Positions 43,165-55,513 of a stretch of 64,000 nt of DNA are shown here, piece by piece. Positions within the stretch are counted from its first letter, which is position 1, and every line of letters starts with the position of its first letter. Source of the stretch: Rhizobium sophorae (GTDB taxonomy: Bacteria > Pseudomonadota > Alphaproteobacteria > Rhizobiales > Rhizobiaceae); NCBI RefSeq assembly GCF_013087515.1, contig NZ_JABFCN010000045.1, forward strand, positions 1 to 64,000, written 5' to 3'. The notes beneath the pieces are model-generated. The model saw nothing but the letters and a program-made list of their open reading frames with translations. It did not search any database and had not been told where the DNA came from. Made by a program: the position numbers and the translations under genes.

Positions 43165-43410
43165 TCAGCGGCGCTCGGCCGCGGCTTCCGCAACGCTGCG
43201 GAAGGGGAACTTGCGTCCGCATTCGCACTTGATGACGAAATTTTCCTGATGGTTGGAAGGCCGCTGCACGGCAAAACCGCGCGGCAGCTGATCGACCTTG
43301 AAATCCGGATGCTTGCGCTTGGGATCATCAACTTCCGAGGCCTCGGCAAAGCCCTCATTGCCGCATTGCGGACAGTTCAGTTTTTTCGAAAATCGATCGC
43401 GAAGGGCCAT
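43165..43410 (-). CDS. Small zinc-ribbon-like protein
   Basis: An 81-residue protein with CPQCG near the N-terminus and CECG later, probably one zinc ribbon. Start at 43410 follows GGAA. Convergent with the previous gene. Function unknown. Confidence 0.65.
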   Translation of the reverse strand: MALRDRFSKKLNCPQCGNEGFAEASEVDDPKRKHPDFKVDQLPRGFAVQRPSNHQENFVIKCECGRKFPFRSVAEAAAERR

Positions 43411-43506
43411 GCTCGTTCCAAGGTTTCCGGCCGCTCCTGGAGCGGCCATGCTTTTCCTCATACATAGGAATGGCCCTCATGCATAGAAAGGTTGGCCGGC
43501 GAAAGT

Positions 43507-43531
43507 GGAACCAAGTGCTGAGCCTGCCGTT
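43507..43531 (+). promoter_or_regulatory. EcfG-type general stress promoter
   Basis: GGAAC-N16-CGTT, a full match to the consensus of alphaproteobacterial EcfG/RpoE2-type sigma factors, 24 bases before the ATG of the Pro-rich protein gene. Spacing and position are right for a promoter. Confidence 0.7.
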
Positions 43532-43554
43532 CCTTTTTGAAAAAGGAGGCACTC

Positions 43555-43752
43555 ATGCCGAACAGAGACCCGATCCCGACACCCAATGCCGATACACCGC
43601 GCGGCCCGACGCCGACGCCCGGCATTCCCGACCCCATCCAGCAAAAACCGCCGCTGACACCGGCGCAGGACCCGGCCGATACGAAGAACCCACAGGATCC
43701 GCCGCTCAATCCGGCACTGCTGCCGATTGGTGATCCGGCTGGGGCGGCGTGA
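43555..43752 (+). CDS. Proline-rich small protein under a probable stress promoter
   Basis: A 65-residue protein, about one third proline (PIPTPNADTPRGPTPTPGIP), likely disordered. AGGAGG lies 6 bases before the ATG at 43555. No signal peptide. An EcfG-type promoter lies just upstream, so it may belong to the general stress response. Confidence 0.7.
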   Translation: MPNRDPIPTPNADTPRGPTPTPGIPDPIQQKPPLTPAQDPADTKNPQDPPLNPALLPIGDPAGAA

Positions 43753-43798
43753 GGTCCGATTTGACGGCACTGGTTGGCGCCGACGGCTGCCTCTCGGC

Positions 43799-43996
43799 CA
43801 ATCTGCCCCCCTTGTAGGGGAGATGTCCGGCAGGACAGAGGGGGGTGCTCCTCGCCGCTACGCCGCACAAAAAACGGCGCGCGGCTGTCGCCGTTAGGTC
43901 GGCCAGGCTCAGAGCGGGTAACAGCTCGGTGCGCTCCGAGGACGTGGACCCCCCTCTGCCCTGCCGGGCATCTCCCCCACAAGGAGGGAGATCGGC
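43799..43996. repeat. Rhizobial inverted repeat, CCCCTCTG-type, third copy
   Basis: Two half-elements in opposite orientation, 43799-43849 and 43948-43996, with GGCAGGACAGAGGGG and CCCCTCTGCCCTGCC arms. The rest of 43753-44133 has no gene. Confidence 0.7.
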
Positions 43997-44133
43997 AGGC
44001 GGCCAACGCTTCCTACACCAAAGGGCGCCTCCCCCCGTGGCAGCCGGATAAGGGGCAGGTGAGACAGCAGCAGCTTGACGCCCTCGCCCGAATGGCCTTT
44101 GCTCGGAGCGAGCATGCCTGAAGGAATAAAACA

Positions 44134-44405
44134 ATGCGTATTCCCCTCCTCATCACCGTCATAACCACGATCGTCGCCGGGCTCTCGGCCTGCCAGACGA
44201 TGACGCCGGAGGAGCGGCGGGCGGCGGACGAGCAGCGGTGCCTGAGCTATGGTTTCCGGCGCGGCACGGATGGGTTTGCCACCTGCCTGCAGCGCATCGA
44301 TCTCGACCGGCGCGCCGAATCGCGGGCGCAAAGTGCCGAGATGATGAACCGCATGGCCTGGGATCTGAACGGGCCTTATATCTACCGCGATCGCTGGCGG
44401 TATCG

Positions 44406-44412
<7 letters not shown>
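44134..44412 (+). CDS. Small lipoprotein
   Basis: A 92-residue protein with a lipoprotein signal (ITTIVAGLSAC, Cys at residue 20) followed by a charged helical body (MTPEERRAADEQRCLSYGFR). A family often seen in rhizobia, function unknown. Its last codons overlap the 3' end of convergent ppdK by 7 bases. Confidence 0.75.
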
Positions 44413-47135
<2,723 letters not shown>

Positions 47136-47205
47136 CTTCCCCCCAACATCGCAAAGGGATCAGCTTGATCCCTCAGACTGCCGACAACGCTGCGACCTTC
47201 TCTTT

Positions 47206-47288
47206 CGTCATGCTCGGGCTTGTGCCCCAGCATCTGCTACCGGTTGATGCGCAGCAGATCCTCGGCACAAGGCCGAGGATGACGCCGA
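47206..47288. repeat. Rhizobial palindromic repeat upstream of ppdK
   Basis: CGTCATGCTCGGGCT and AGATCCTCGGCAC..GGCCGAGGATGACG form paired palindromes of the same general type as those at 33 kb. Located 70-150 bases upstream of the ppdK start. Confidence 0.65.
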
Positions 47289-47447
47289 GTAGAGAGCGAC
47301 GTCTGTCAACAAACTTAGGGATTAGCTTAATCCCTTGGAGTTGAAATGAAAATCGACAAATGCGGCAGAATGTTGCGTTGCACAATAAATCTTGGCCGCG
47401 GGCGGCGTCGAAACGGTTGAAAGGTGCCCAAACAGAAAACAAGGCAC

Positions 47448-47530
47448 AAAAAAAGCTTTGCGGGACTGCAACAAAGTCCCGCAAAGCCTTGTTTCCGTCC
47501 GGCCAGGAAAACCGGACGGGGGGTCCCTCA
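47448..47530 (-). ncRNA. Possible small RNA ending in a strong terminator
   Basis: On the minus strand a 13-bp perfect stem (47455-47487, arms GCTTTGCGGGACT and AGTCCCGCAAAGC, 7-base loop) is followed by seven T. Just upstream lies a second hairpin, CCGTCCGG..CCGGACGG (47496-47520). There is no gene on this strand between smc (ends 48126) and this terminator, which suggests an independent short transcript. No promoter consensus is convincing. Confidence 0.45.
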
Positions 47531-48125
47531 ACCCAGGAACGGCTCAGCTTCTCTGTAAAACAGAACCGTTCTGACCTCGTCTTACGCAATTCCTGGGAAA
47601 ATAGATCGCTACTTCCCAAGATTTGCTCTCGGTTTCCGGTTCTTGCCCTCGCCCGGAAAACCGCACGCAAATTCGACAATGCGCAACCTTTGATCGCCCG
47701 TTTTCGAGCAGAGTAATTAGGTTGCGTTGAAACAACTTCTAATGCAAGTCAGCGAAAAGAGCATCACCCAAATGGGGTACAGACGGCAAGAGAGCCGACC
47801 TTTTTTGGTGTTTATTGCTTGGTCCTTGATTTTACGCAATTTCTGGACGCAAAACCGCGCCGCACCTTTGCTGAAATTGCGTCTGCGCTCGCTCGGCGGG
47901 TCCATGGATGCTCGGGGTCAAGCCTGAGCATGACGGAGACGGGAGGGCGCGATGGCAAAAGGGGAGACGCCCGGAGCATTGTCTTGGTCAGCAGGTTCCC
48001 CATCCTCCGTCATCCTCGGGCTTGACCCGAGGATCCACACCGCGAGCACTGCCGGGGCGCGACAATAAGAAATATCGCCCTTCCCTAACGCCAAGAGCCA
48101 CCGCAAAGGCTCTCCTCACAAAACC
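47531..48125. other. Intergenic region between ppdK and smc with repeats
   Basis: No gene. Palindromic repeats lie at 47901-47938 and 48007-48041 (CCTCGGG-type). TTTACGCAATTTCTGGACGC near 47830 is another common rhizobial repeat motif. The intergenic space is nearly 1 kb in all. Confidence 0.5.
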
Positions 48126-51100
48126 TCAGGCAATCTCGCGCAGGCGCTCGGCCATTTGCAGGTCGACGGAGACGAGCTGGGAGACGCCCTGCTCGGCCAT
48201 GGTGACGCCGAACAGGCGGTTCATGCGGGCCATGGTGATCGGATTGTGGGTGATGATGACGAAGCGGGTTTCGGTGGAAGCCGCCATTTCGTCCATCAGG
48301 TTGCAGTAGCGCTCGACATTGTGGTCGTCGAGCGGTGCGTCCACTTCGTCGAGCACGCAGATGGGCGCCGGATTGGTGAGGAACACCGCAAAGATCAGCG
48401 CCATTGCCGTCAGCGCCTGTTCGCCGCCGGAGAGCAGCGTCATCGTCTGCGGCTTCTTGCCGGGCGGGCGGGCGAGGATTTCGAGGCCGGCTTCCAGAGG
48501 ATCGTCGGATTCGATCAGCTGCAGCTCGGCAGTGCCGCCGCCGAACAGATGGGTGAACAGCCGCTGGAACTGGGCGTTGACGATGTCGAAGGCGGCGATC
48601 AGCCTCTCACGGCCCTCGCGGTTGAGGCTCTGGATGGCGCCGCGCAGCTTGCGGATCGCATCGATGACATCGTCGCGCTCCTTGATCAGCGCTTCGAGCT
48701 TCTCGCTCAGTTCCTTCTGCTCCTCGTCGGCGCGCAGGTTGACGGCGCCCAACCGCTCGCGCTCGATCCTCAGGCGTTCCAGCTCGCGCTCGACTTCGCG
48801 CGGATCGGGAAGCGCCTGCATGGTTGGGCGCCCGGTCAGCTGCAGCGCCTCGTGCGGCGCGACGTTCAGGACCTCGCGGATGCGGCCTTCACTTTCCTGC
48901 CGCTTCTCGCGGGCGGAGACGAGGCGCTCCTCGGCGCGGCCGCGGCGTTCACGGCATTCGGCAAGTTCGGACAGCGCCGTCGTCGCCTTCTGGTCGGCCT
49001 CGCGCTGGATGCGTTCGGCCTCGGCCAGAAGGTCGCTCGCCTGGCGGCGCGCCTCCTCGGCCTTCTGCAATTCGCTGAGCAAAGCGCGGCGCTTGTCGTC
49101 GAATTCATCCGGCGCCAGTTCGAGCTCGGCTGCCTCGTCCCGCGCCTCTTCCTCGCGCTCGCGCAGCGTCGCGACATGATCTTCGGCACTTGCCGCCCGC
49201 TGGCGCCAGGTCTCGCGCTCCTGGCCGATCGCGATAATGCGACGCTGGCGGGCCTCGTTTTCGCGGGCGAGGCTTTCATGGCGGGCGCGGCTTTCGGCCA
49301 GCGCGCCGCGATCGGTCGCAACTTCCGCCTGCTGGAAGTGCAGCCGCTCGTCGATCGCAGTCAGATCGGGCGCGTCCTCCAGCTCGATGCGGGCATTCTC
49401 TTCCTGGATGGCGATCTCTTCCAGCTGCGCGCGCAGCTGGCTGGCAGCCTCGCTGACGACATCGCGGCGGCGAATGAGATCGCCGGAGGCACGCTCGGCG
49501 GCGGCAAGCGCATCGCGCGCTTCGGCCAAATGGCGCGCCGACAGGCGGCTCATGTCGCGCGCCTCGGCAAGCCGGCGCTCCTCGGCGCGGATCGCTTCGG
49601 CAGCGGCTGCCTGCCGCTCTTCGGCTTCGGCAAGCACGTCGCGGGCAAGAGTGGCTTCGCCTTCGAGCTCGGCCAGGCGGTTCTTCTGGGCAAGGCGCAG
49701 TGCCGCCGCACTCGGGGCGTCGGCACCGGTGACATGGCCGTCCCAACGATAGACCGCCCCCTCTTTCGTCACCAGCCGCTGGCCGGGCTTCAGCGCCGCC
49801 ATCAGCCGCTCCGCATCGCCCTCTGCGACCAGGCCGATCTGGCGCAGGCGGCGGGTCAGTGCCGCCGGCGCGCGGACATGGGCCAGCAGCGGCGCAACAC
49901 CGGAGGGAAGCGCGGGATCGCCAGCACCATCGCCATTGTCGGACCAATGGGCCGGCGCCTCCGCATCCAGCGGCGATTCCAGATCGTCGCCGAGGGCGGC
50001 ACCGAGCGCGGTTTCGAAGCCGCGATCGACCTTCAGCTCATCGGCAACCGGCGCAAATTTGCCGGCCGCCGCACCGGCGGCGAGCATGCGGGAAATGGTG
50101 CGGGCCTCGGTTTCGAGCGCATTCAGGCTCGAGCGGGCCTGATCGACCGGCGCACGCGACAGCGCCTCGGTCTGGCGGGCGGCGGCCAACGCCTGATCGA
50201 CCACCTGGACCGCGGCTTCCGCATCGGCGACGGCGATCTCGCCGGCCTCGACGATGGCGCGTTTTTCGTCGGGATCGGGCAGGCCGGCGATCTTTTCGCC
50301 GATGGCGGAGAGTTCCTGGTTTGCCTCATCCATCTGGCGTTCGAGGCGCATCCGGCGGTCCGCGAGATCGCGGATGGCGCGCTCCAGCTGGTTGCGGCCG
50401 GCAGCCGCCTCGGCGCGTTCGGCCGTCAGCTGGGTGAAGATGCGCTCGCTGTCGGCCAGTTTTGCCGCCGCGCCCTCGAAGGCCTCGCGGGTTTCCTCGG
50501 CATAACGGCCGGAATCGGCGAGGATTTCCGAAATCTCCGCCTCTTCGGCATCGAGCCTCGCCAGGATGACAGCATTGTCGGCCACCAGCCGCTGCTCGCG
50601 GCTTATATCCTCGGCAAGCTGGGCGAGACGGCGGGTCAGCTCGTCGCGGCGGCGCAGGATGCGGCCGGCATCTTCCTCCAGCTGGCTTCTGGCGATCTGC
50701 AGGCGCTGCAGGGCAGCGGCCGCACGCGCCTCGCCCTCGCGCAGTTCCGGCAGCTTCAGGCTGGCAATACCCTGGTTCTTTGCCGCCTCCATCTGCATCT
50801 GCGCCTTTTCGGCGACGACTGATGTCGCCTGGTTCAAGGCACTGTCGGCCTCGGCCTCGGCTTCCTTGGCCTGCACCCAGCGGATATGCAGCAGCATCGC
50901 CTCGCGGGCGCGGATATCGGCAGACAGCGTCTTGAAGCGGTTGGCCTGGCGGGCCTGGCGCTTCAGGCTCTCGATCTGGCTTTCGAGCTGCGAGGTGACG
51001 TCGTCGAGACGCTCGAGATTGCCTTCGGCGGCGCGCAGCCGCAGTTCGGCCTCGTGGCGGCGGGAATGCAGTCCGGATATGCCGGCCGCCTCTTCCAGCA

Positions 51101-51587
51101 GCTGGCGGCGGGCCTGCGGCTTGGCCTGGATCAGCTCGCCGATGCGCCCCTGCCCGACCATCGAGGGCGACCGCGCGCCGGTCGAGGCATCGGCAAACAG
51201 CAGCTGCACGTCCTTGGCGCGGCTTTCCTTGCCGTTGATGCGATAGAGAGAGCCCTGTTCACGCTCGATGCGACGGGTGACCTGGATCTCGTCGCTGTCG
51301 TTGAAGGCGGCAGGCGCGGTGCGCTCGGCATTGTCGAGATAGAGCGCGACTTCGGCGGTGTTGCGCGCCGGGCGGTTGCCAGACCCCGAAAAGATCACGT
51401 CGTCCATGCCGGAGGCGCGCATATTCTTGTAGGAATTTTCGCCCATCACCCAGCGCAGCGCCTCGACAAGGTTCGACTTGCCGCAGCCGTTCGGCCCGAC
51501 AACGCCGGTCAGTCCCCGCTCGATGATGAATTCCGTCGGCTCGATGAAGGATTTGAAGCCGACCAGGCGCAGCTTGTTGAACTTCAT
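48126..51587 (-). CDS. smc: Chromosome segregation protein SMC
   Basis: A 1153-residue SMC ATPase. The N-terminal Walker A is VVGPNGCGKSNLVEAL, there are two long coiled coils with a hinge near residues 510-640, and the C-terminal signature LLSGGEQALTAMALIF is followed by Walker B ICVLDEVDAPLDD. It compacts and segregates chromosomes with ScpA/ScpB. Its place beside DsbA-like, DUF721 and mutY genes is conserved in alphaproteobacteria. Confidence 0.97.
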   Translation of the reverse strand: MKFNKLRLVGFKSFIEPTEFIIERGLTGVVGPNGCGKSNLVEALRWVMGENSYKNMRASGMDDVIFSGSGNRPARNTAEVALYLDNAERTAPAAFNDSDEIQVTRRIEREQGSLYRINGKESRAKDVQLLFADASTGARSPSMVGQGRIGELIQAKPQARRQLLEEAAGISGLHSRRHEAELRLRAAEGNLERLDDVTSQLESQIESLKRQARQANRFKTLSADIRAREAMLLHIRWVQAKEAEAEADSALNQATSVVAEKAQMQMEAAKNQGIASLKLPELREGEARAAAALQRLQIARSQLEEDAGRILRRRDELTRRLAQLAEDISREQRLVADNAVILARLDAEEAEISEILADSGRYAEETREAFEGAAAKLADSERIFTQLTAERAEAAAGRNQLERAIRDLADRRMRLERQMDEANQELSAIGEKIAGLPDPDEKRAIVEAGEIAVADAEAAVQVVDQALAAARQTEALSRAPVDQARSSLNALETEARTISRMLAAGAAAGKFAPVADELKVDRGFETALGAALGDDLESPLDAEAPAHWSDNGDGAGDPALPSGVAPLLAHVRAPAALTRRLRQIGLVAEGDAERLMAALKPGQRLVTKEGAVYRWDGHVTGADAPSAAALRLAQKNRLAELEGEATLARDVLAEAEERQAAAAEAIRAEERRLAEARDMSRLSARHLAEARDALAAAERASGDLIRRRDVVSEAASQLRAQLEEIAIQEENARIELEDAPDLTAIDERLHFQQAEVATDRGALAESRARHESLARENEARQRRIIAIGQERETWRQRAASAEDHVATLREREEEARDEAAELELAPDEFDDKRRALLSELQKAEEARRQASDLLAEAERIQREADQKATTALSELAECRERRGRAEERLVSAREKRQESEGRIREVLNVAPHEALQLTGRPTMQALPDPREVERELERLRIERERLGAVNLRADEEQKELSEKLEALIKERDDVIDAIRKLRGAIQSLNREGRERLIAAFDIVNAQFQRLFTHLFGGGTAELQLIESDDPLEAGLEILARPPGKKPQTMTLLSGGEQALTAMALIFAVFLTNPAPICVLDEVDAPLDDHNVERYCNLMDEMAASTETRFVIITHNPITMARMNRLFGVTMAEQGVSQLVSVDLQMAERLREIA

Positions 51588-51683
51588 GCAGAAGCTCCGG
51601 GGCGCGGGACGGGCTTGTCACGCAGCCACAAAAAAACGGGCGCACGGCTTTCGCCGTCGCCCGTTCTATCGAAACGATCCGGT

Positions 51684-52460
51684 TCAGAGCAGGCTGTCGA
51701 TGAGCTTCGACAAGGTGTCAACCGGCATGTCTCCAGAGTAGCGCTTGCCATTGATCAGGAAAGTCGGGGTGGCGTTGACGCCAAAATCCTTGGAACCTCT
51801 TTCCCGCGTGGCGTTCACTTCATCCAGAAGCTTCTGGTTCGTCAAGCATTTCGTGAAGCTATCCTCAGTAAATCCGGCAAGCTTCGACATCTGCAGCAGT
51901 GCGGCGCGGCCATCATCGGCGGCGGCCCAGACCTGCTGCTGCTTGAAGAGCATCGAAACCATCGGGAAATACTGTTCCGGCGTGCTCAACTGCTCCGGAT
52001 TGGAAGAATTGCAGCGGGCGAGCATGAAGGCGGCGGCGGCGCGCGGGTCGAAGGGGAATTCGCGGATGATGAACTGCACCTTGCCGCTGTCGACATATTT
52101 CTGCTTGATCGTGTCGAAGGTGGTGTTGTGGAAATGGGCGCAATGCGGGCAGGTCATCGACATGTATTCGACGATCTTGACCGGGGCATCGGCCTTGCCG
52201 AGCGCCATTTCCGGCAGCACGCCGGGCTTCAGCACTTCGGCCATGTCGACATCGCCGTCGGACTCCGGCATTTCGGTCGCCGCGGTGGCCGCCGTCTGCA
52301 TGGTGTCGACATTGGTGCCATCAGCCATGGTCTTGCCGGAGGACGAAGCATCGGCAGCGTCCTTGCTGTCGTTGCAGGCGACAAGCGCTACGGCAGCTGC
52401 GGCGATGGCGATACCGCTGAGCAGGCGGCGTTTCGTCAGTTGCATTTCGGACATCTGCAT
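51684..52460 (-). CDS. DsbA-family thioredoxin-fold lipoprotein
   Basis: A 258-residue protein with a Tat/Sec-like signal (LTKRRLLSGIAIAAAAVALV, then lipobox VAC), a ~50-residue linker and a DsbA-like domain: YMSMTCPHCAHFH (CPHC active site), then NATPTFLINGKRYSG with the cis-Pro. Periplasmic thiol oxidase or reductase. ATG at 52460 follows GGGGAA. It lies directly upstream of smc. Confidence 0.87.
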   Translation of the reverse strand: MQMSEMQLTKRRLLSGIAIAAAAVALVACNDSKDAADASSSGKTMADGTNVDTMQTAATAATEMPESDGDVDMAEVLKPGVLPEMALGKADAPVKIVEYMSMTCPHCAHFHNTTFDTIKQKYVDSGKVQFIIREFPFDPRAAAAFMLARCNSSNPEQLSTPEQYFPMVSMLFKQQQVWAAADDGRAALLQMSKLAGFTEDSFTKCLTNQKLLDEVNATRERGSKDFGVNATPTFLINGKRYSGDMPVDTLSKLIDSLL

Positions 52461-52686
52461 GGATTCCCCATAACTAATGAGATTGACGGCGTGACTGTGC
52501 GATATAACGGCTGGCGGCCACTCACAAGGCACGCTTGGCCAACTTCCTTCAAAGAATTGTGACCGCGGGAAGACGACTAGACCAAAAATTGCAGGAATTC
52601 ATACCGCCCCCGTCTCTTCATCCGAACAACGGTGGTTTGCAGTTCGAAACCACTGCTGCCCGGTTCGTGCCTATGGCTGCCCCTTA

Positions 52687-52815
52687 CCCTAGCCCTCTCC
52701 CCGTAAACGGGGCGAGGGGACGTGCCCCACGAGAGGTTGGTGAGGAATGGAGAGGTCGCGTCATGTTCCTTCGCCCCGTTTACGGGGAGAAGGTGCCGGC
52801 AGGCGGATGAGGGGC
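52687..52815. repeat. Rhizobial repeat with CCCCGTAAACGGGG palindromes
   Basis: CTCCCCGTAAACGGGGCGAG and the related CGCCCCGTTTACGGGGAGA, in opposite orientation, flank about 60 bases. The rest of the 392-base gap (52461-52852) has no gene. Confidence 0.65.
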
Positions 52816-52852
52816 TGGCCTCGGCAATCTCCCTGGGCCGAGGCCGACAGGG

Positions 52853-53182
52853 CTAAGCGCCACCGCCCTCAGCCTTTATTCGCTCGGCATGCCGACGTTC
52901 GAGCCGCTCGAAGGCCATATCGGCATCGATATCAGAACCCGGATCATCGATCGCCTCGCGGATTTTTCGACGCCCGATTTCGTCGGTCGCACCTTCTTTC
53001 CGGGCAAACTGCGCGCGGATCGCCTGGCGACGTTCTTCGGCCGGCTGATCCGTGGTCTCGGCGAGGAGCTTGCGCATGCGCGGGCTAAGGACCATGCCGT
53101 CAACCGCACTGATCTTTTCGGCGCTGGCTTGAGTCAGGCCGCCGGTCTTGGTGTTGCCGGTCAAGTTGGGCGTTTTGCTCAT
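52853..53182 (-). CDS. Hypothetical protein between DUF721 and DsbA-like genes
   Basis: A 109-residue, charged, probably helical protein (VLSPRMRKLLAETTDQPAEE; DIDADMAFERLERRHAERIK). Its start shares a base with the stop of the DUF721 gene. No family recognised. Confidence 0.6.
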   Translation of the reverse strand: MSKTPNLTGNTKTGGLTQASAEKISAVDGMVLSPRMRKLLAETTDQPAEERRQAIRAQFARKEGATDEIGRRKIREAIDDPGSDIDADMAFERLERRHAERIKAEGGGA

Positions 53183-53679
53183 CAGCGTTGTTTCCCTCCC
53201 TTCCCCATCACCGCGGTCCCCAAGCGCTGGATTGCCTGGCGCAGCTTGTCGTTCTCGATGCCCTCCATCATGCCTTCGAGCTTGCGGGCGGCTTCGCCCT
53301 TCAGCGGCGGCGGGGTGCGGGAGCGGCGGATGGCTTGTGAGACCGGCTTCTGGACGATGCGGATCTGGTGGACGGCGGCAAAGCCGAAGAAGCTGTTGAT
53401 GCGCTGGATGAGTTCGCCCTGCGCATGGGTGAGGAAAAGTGCACGCGCGCCTTCGCAGGCAATCGTCAGCACGCCGGGCCGAAAGCCGCCGGTCTCATCG
53501 CCGCCGCAGGCCCAGGCGATCTTTTCCGGCCGGGTGCAATCGGCGAAATCCTCGCCGGCAATTTCGCTCCACGAGCCGAGCAGAGCCGTGTTGATGCCGG
53601 CCCGCTTGGCAAGCACGGGATCGATCAGCCCGTTCGCCAGCTCGGAAATCTGCTTTGCACCTTTGCGTGGATAACTCAT
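53182..53679 (-). CDS. DUF721/DciA-like protein
   Basis: A 165-residue protein of the DUF721 family (VLAKRAGINTALLGSWSEIA; FRPGVLTIACEGARALFLTH; ELIQRINSFFG). The DciA branch loads replicative DnaB helicase in bacteria that lack DnaC, so a role in replication start is likely. Divergent from mutY, as commonly seen in alphaproteobacteria. Confidence 0.82.
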   Translation of the reverse strand: MSYPRKGAKQISELANGLIDPVLAKRAGINTALLGSWSEIAGEDFADCTRPEKIAWACGGDETGGFRPGVLTIACEGARALFLTHAQGELIQRINSFFGFAAVHQIRIVQKPVSQAIRRSRTPPPLKGEAARKLEGMMEGIENDKLRQAIQRLGTAVMGKGGKQR

Positions 53680-53787
53680 CGAAACCCTTCAGCGACGCCG
53701 CCAATTCGCATGCCAACTCGCACAGGCGACTTGATCGCGCGGCATTGCTTCGCCAAGTATAGGCACTTCCCCCCATCGCGGCAAATC

Positions 53788-54891
53788 ATGACGATCACCA
53801 CACTCGACACGCCCTCAGCAAAGCCCCTGCTCGACTGGTACGATCGCCATCACCGCGACCTGCCCTGGCGCGTTTCGCCCGGGATGGCGGCCCGCGGCGT
53901 CAAACCCGACCCCTATCGCGTCTGGCTGTCCGAGGTGATGCTGCAGCAGACGACGGTGCAGGCGGTCAAACCCTATTTCGAAAAGTTTCTGCAGCGTTGG
54001 CCCGAGGTGACCGACCTTGCCGCGGCGGAGACCGATGCGGTGATGGCCGCCTGGGCTGGGCTTGGTTATTATGCGCGGGCCCGCAACCTGAAAAAATGCG
54101 CCGAAGCGGTGGCGACAGAGCATGGCGGCATCTTTCCCGATACTGAAGAGGGCCTCAAATCCCTGCCCGGCATCGGCGACTATACCGCAGCCGCCGTCGC
54201 GGCCATCGCCTTCAACCGGCAGGCGGCTGTCATGGACGGCAATGTTGAGCGGGTGATCTCCAGGCTCTATGCCATCGAAACACCGCTTCCGGCCGCAAAG
54301 CCGGCGATGAGGGAGAAGGTGGCGCTACTGACGCCGGCGACACGGCCCGGCGATTTCGCCCAGGCGATGATGGATCTCGGGGCGACGATCTGCACGCCGA
54401 AGCGGCCGGCCTGTTCGCTCTGTCCGTTCCGAGGTGCCTGCGAGGCGCTGAAACTCTCCGATCCGGAGCTCTTTCCGGTCAAGGCGGCGAAGAAGGAGAA
54501 GCCGGTCCGATACGGCGCGGCCTTCATCGCGGTCACGGGTGATGGCGAGATCCTGCTCAGGCGGCGCATCGACAGCGGCCTGCTCGGCGGCATGACCGAG
54601 GTGCCGACGACAGCGTGGACGGCGCGCATCGATGGCGAGACCTCGGCTGCCGCCGCGCCCTTCGAAGCGGCATGGCAGGCCTCCGGCACCGTCACCCATG
54701 TCTTCACCCATTTCGAGCTCAGGCTTTCGATCTGGCGTGCGGCCATCGCAACCAAAGTCACCATGGATGACGGGCCGAATGACGGATGGTGGGAGCCGGT
54801 TACAAATCTTGAAGCCCAGGCCTTACCAACAATCATGAAAAAAGCGATCGCAGCGGCTATTCCTCTCGCGTTTAAAACATCCAAGGTATGA
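53788..54891 (+). CDS. mutY: A/G-specific adenine DNA glycosylase
   Basis: A 367-residue base-excision enzyme removing A opposite 8-oxo-G. LPWR...PYRVWLSEVMLQQT begins the helix-hairpin-helix domain, LPGIGDYTAAAVAAIAFN is the HhH motif with the downstream catalytic Asp, and the iron-sulfur cluster cysteines are C-X6-C-X2-C-X5-C in CTPKRPACSLCPFRGAC. The C-terminus is a Nudix-like 8-oxo-G-recognition domain. Overlaps the next gene by 4 bases. Confidence 0.96.
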   Translation: MTITTLDTPSAKPLLDWYDRHHRDLPWRVSPGMAARGVKPDPYRVWLSEVMLQQTTVQAVKPYFEKFLQRWPEVTDLAAAETDAVMAAWAGLGYYARARNLKKCAEAVATEHGGIFPDTEEGLKSLPGIGDYTAAAVAAIAFNRQAAVMDGNVERVISRLYAIETPLPAAKPAMREKVALLTPATRPGDFAQAMMDLGATICTPKRPACSLCPFRGACEALKLSDPELFPVKAAKKEKPVRYGAAFIAVTGDGEILLRRRIDSGLLGGMTEVPTTAWTARIDGETSAAAAPFEAAWQASGTVTHVFTHFELRLSIWRAAIATKVTMDDGPNDGWWEPVTNLEAQALPTIMKKAIAAAIPLAFKTSKV

Positions 54892-55508
54892 CCATGACCA
54901 CCGACATAAGACATATCGTTTTCGACATCGGCAAAGTCCTTATTCATTATGATCCGCATCTTCCTTTCAGCCGCCTCATTCCCGATGAGACCGAGCGCAA
55001 CTGGTTCTTCGCCAATATCTGCACCCATGACTGGAACATCGAGCAGGACCGCGGCCGCACCTGGGCGGAGGCCGAAGCGCTGCTGATAAAACAGCACCCA
55101 GCCCGCGAGGAGCATATCCGCGCCTTCCGCAAATATTGGCATGAGATGGTGCCGCACGCCTATGACGACAGCGTCGCGATCATGGAAGGGCTGATCGCCG
55201 AGGGGCGCGACGTGACGATGCTCACCAACTTCGCCTCCGATACCTTCCGCGAGGCGCAGGCGCGCTTCCCCTTCCTGACCAAACCGCGCGGCGTCACCGT
55301 TTCCGGCGATGTCGGCCTGATCAAGCCTGATATCGCGATCTACGAGACGCACACGAAAAGTTTCGGCCTCGATCCCGCTGCGACGATCTTCATCGACGAC
55401 GCGCCGGTCAATGTCGAAGGCGCCAAGGCGTTCGGCTGGAATGCGGTGCTGTTTTCGGGCGCCGACAAATTGCGCAGCGATCTCGCCGGCTATGGGGTGA
55501 AGGTCTGA
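54888..55508 (+). CDS. HAD-superfamily hydrolase
   Basis: A 206-residue HAD-IA protein. Motif I is IVFDIGKVLIHYD (the second Asp of DxD is replaced by Gly-Lys), then MLTNFASDTF (motif II), VGLIKPDIAIY (Lys) and IFIDDAPVNV (motif IV). Such proteins dephosphorylate small molecules. Translation is coupled to mutY (ATGA). Confidence 0.85.
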   Translation: MTMTTDIRHIVFDIGKVLIHYDPHLPFSRLIPDETERNWFFANICTHDWNIEQDRGRTWAEAEALLIKQHPAREEHIRAFRKYWHEMVPHAYDDSVAIMEGLIAEGRDVTMLTNFASDTFREAQARFPFLTKPRGVTVSGDVGLIKPDIAIYETHTKSFGLDPAATIFIDDAPVNVEGAKAFGWNAVLFSGADKLRSDLAGYGVKV

Positions 55509-55513
55509 GACCC

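Noticed and set aside
48156..50822. Plus-strand open frame of 888 codons
   Set aside because: Antisense to smc and without any recognisable domain; a GC-driven shadow.
52535..52810. Plus-strand 91-codon frame between dsbA-like and downstream genes
   Set aside because: Much of it runs through an intergenic palindromic repeat; no ribosome-binding site or domain.
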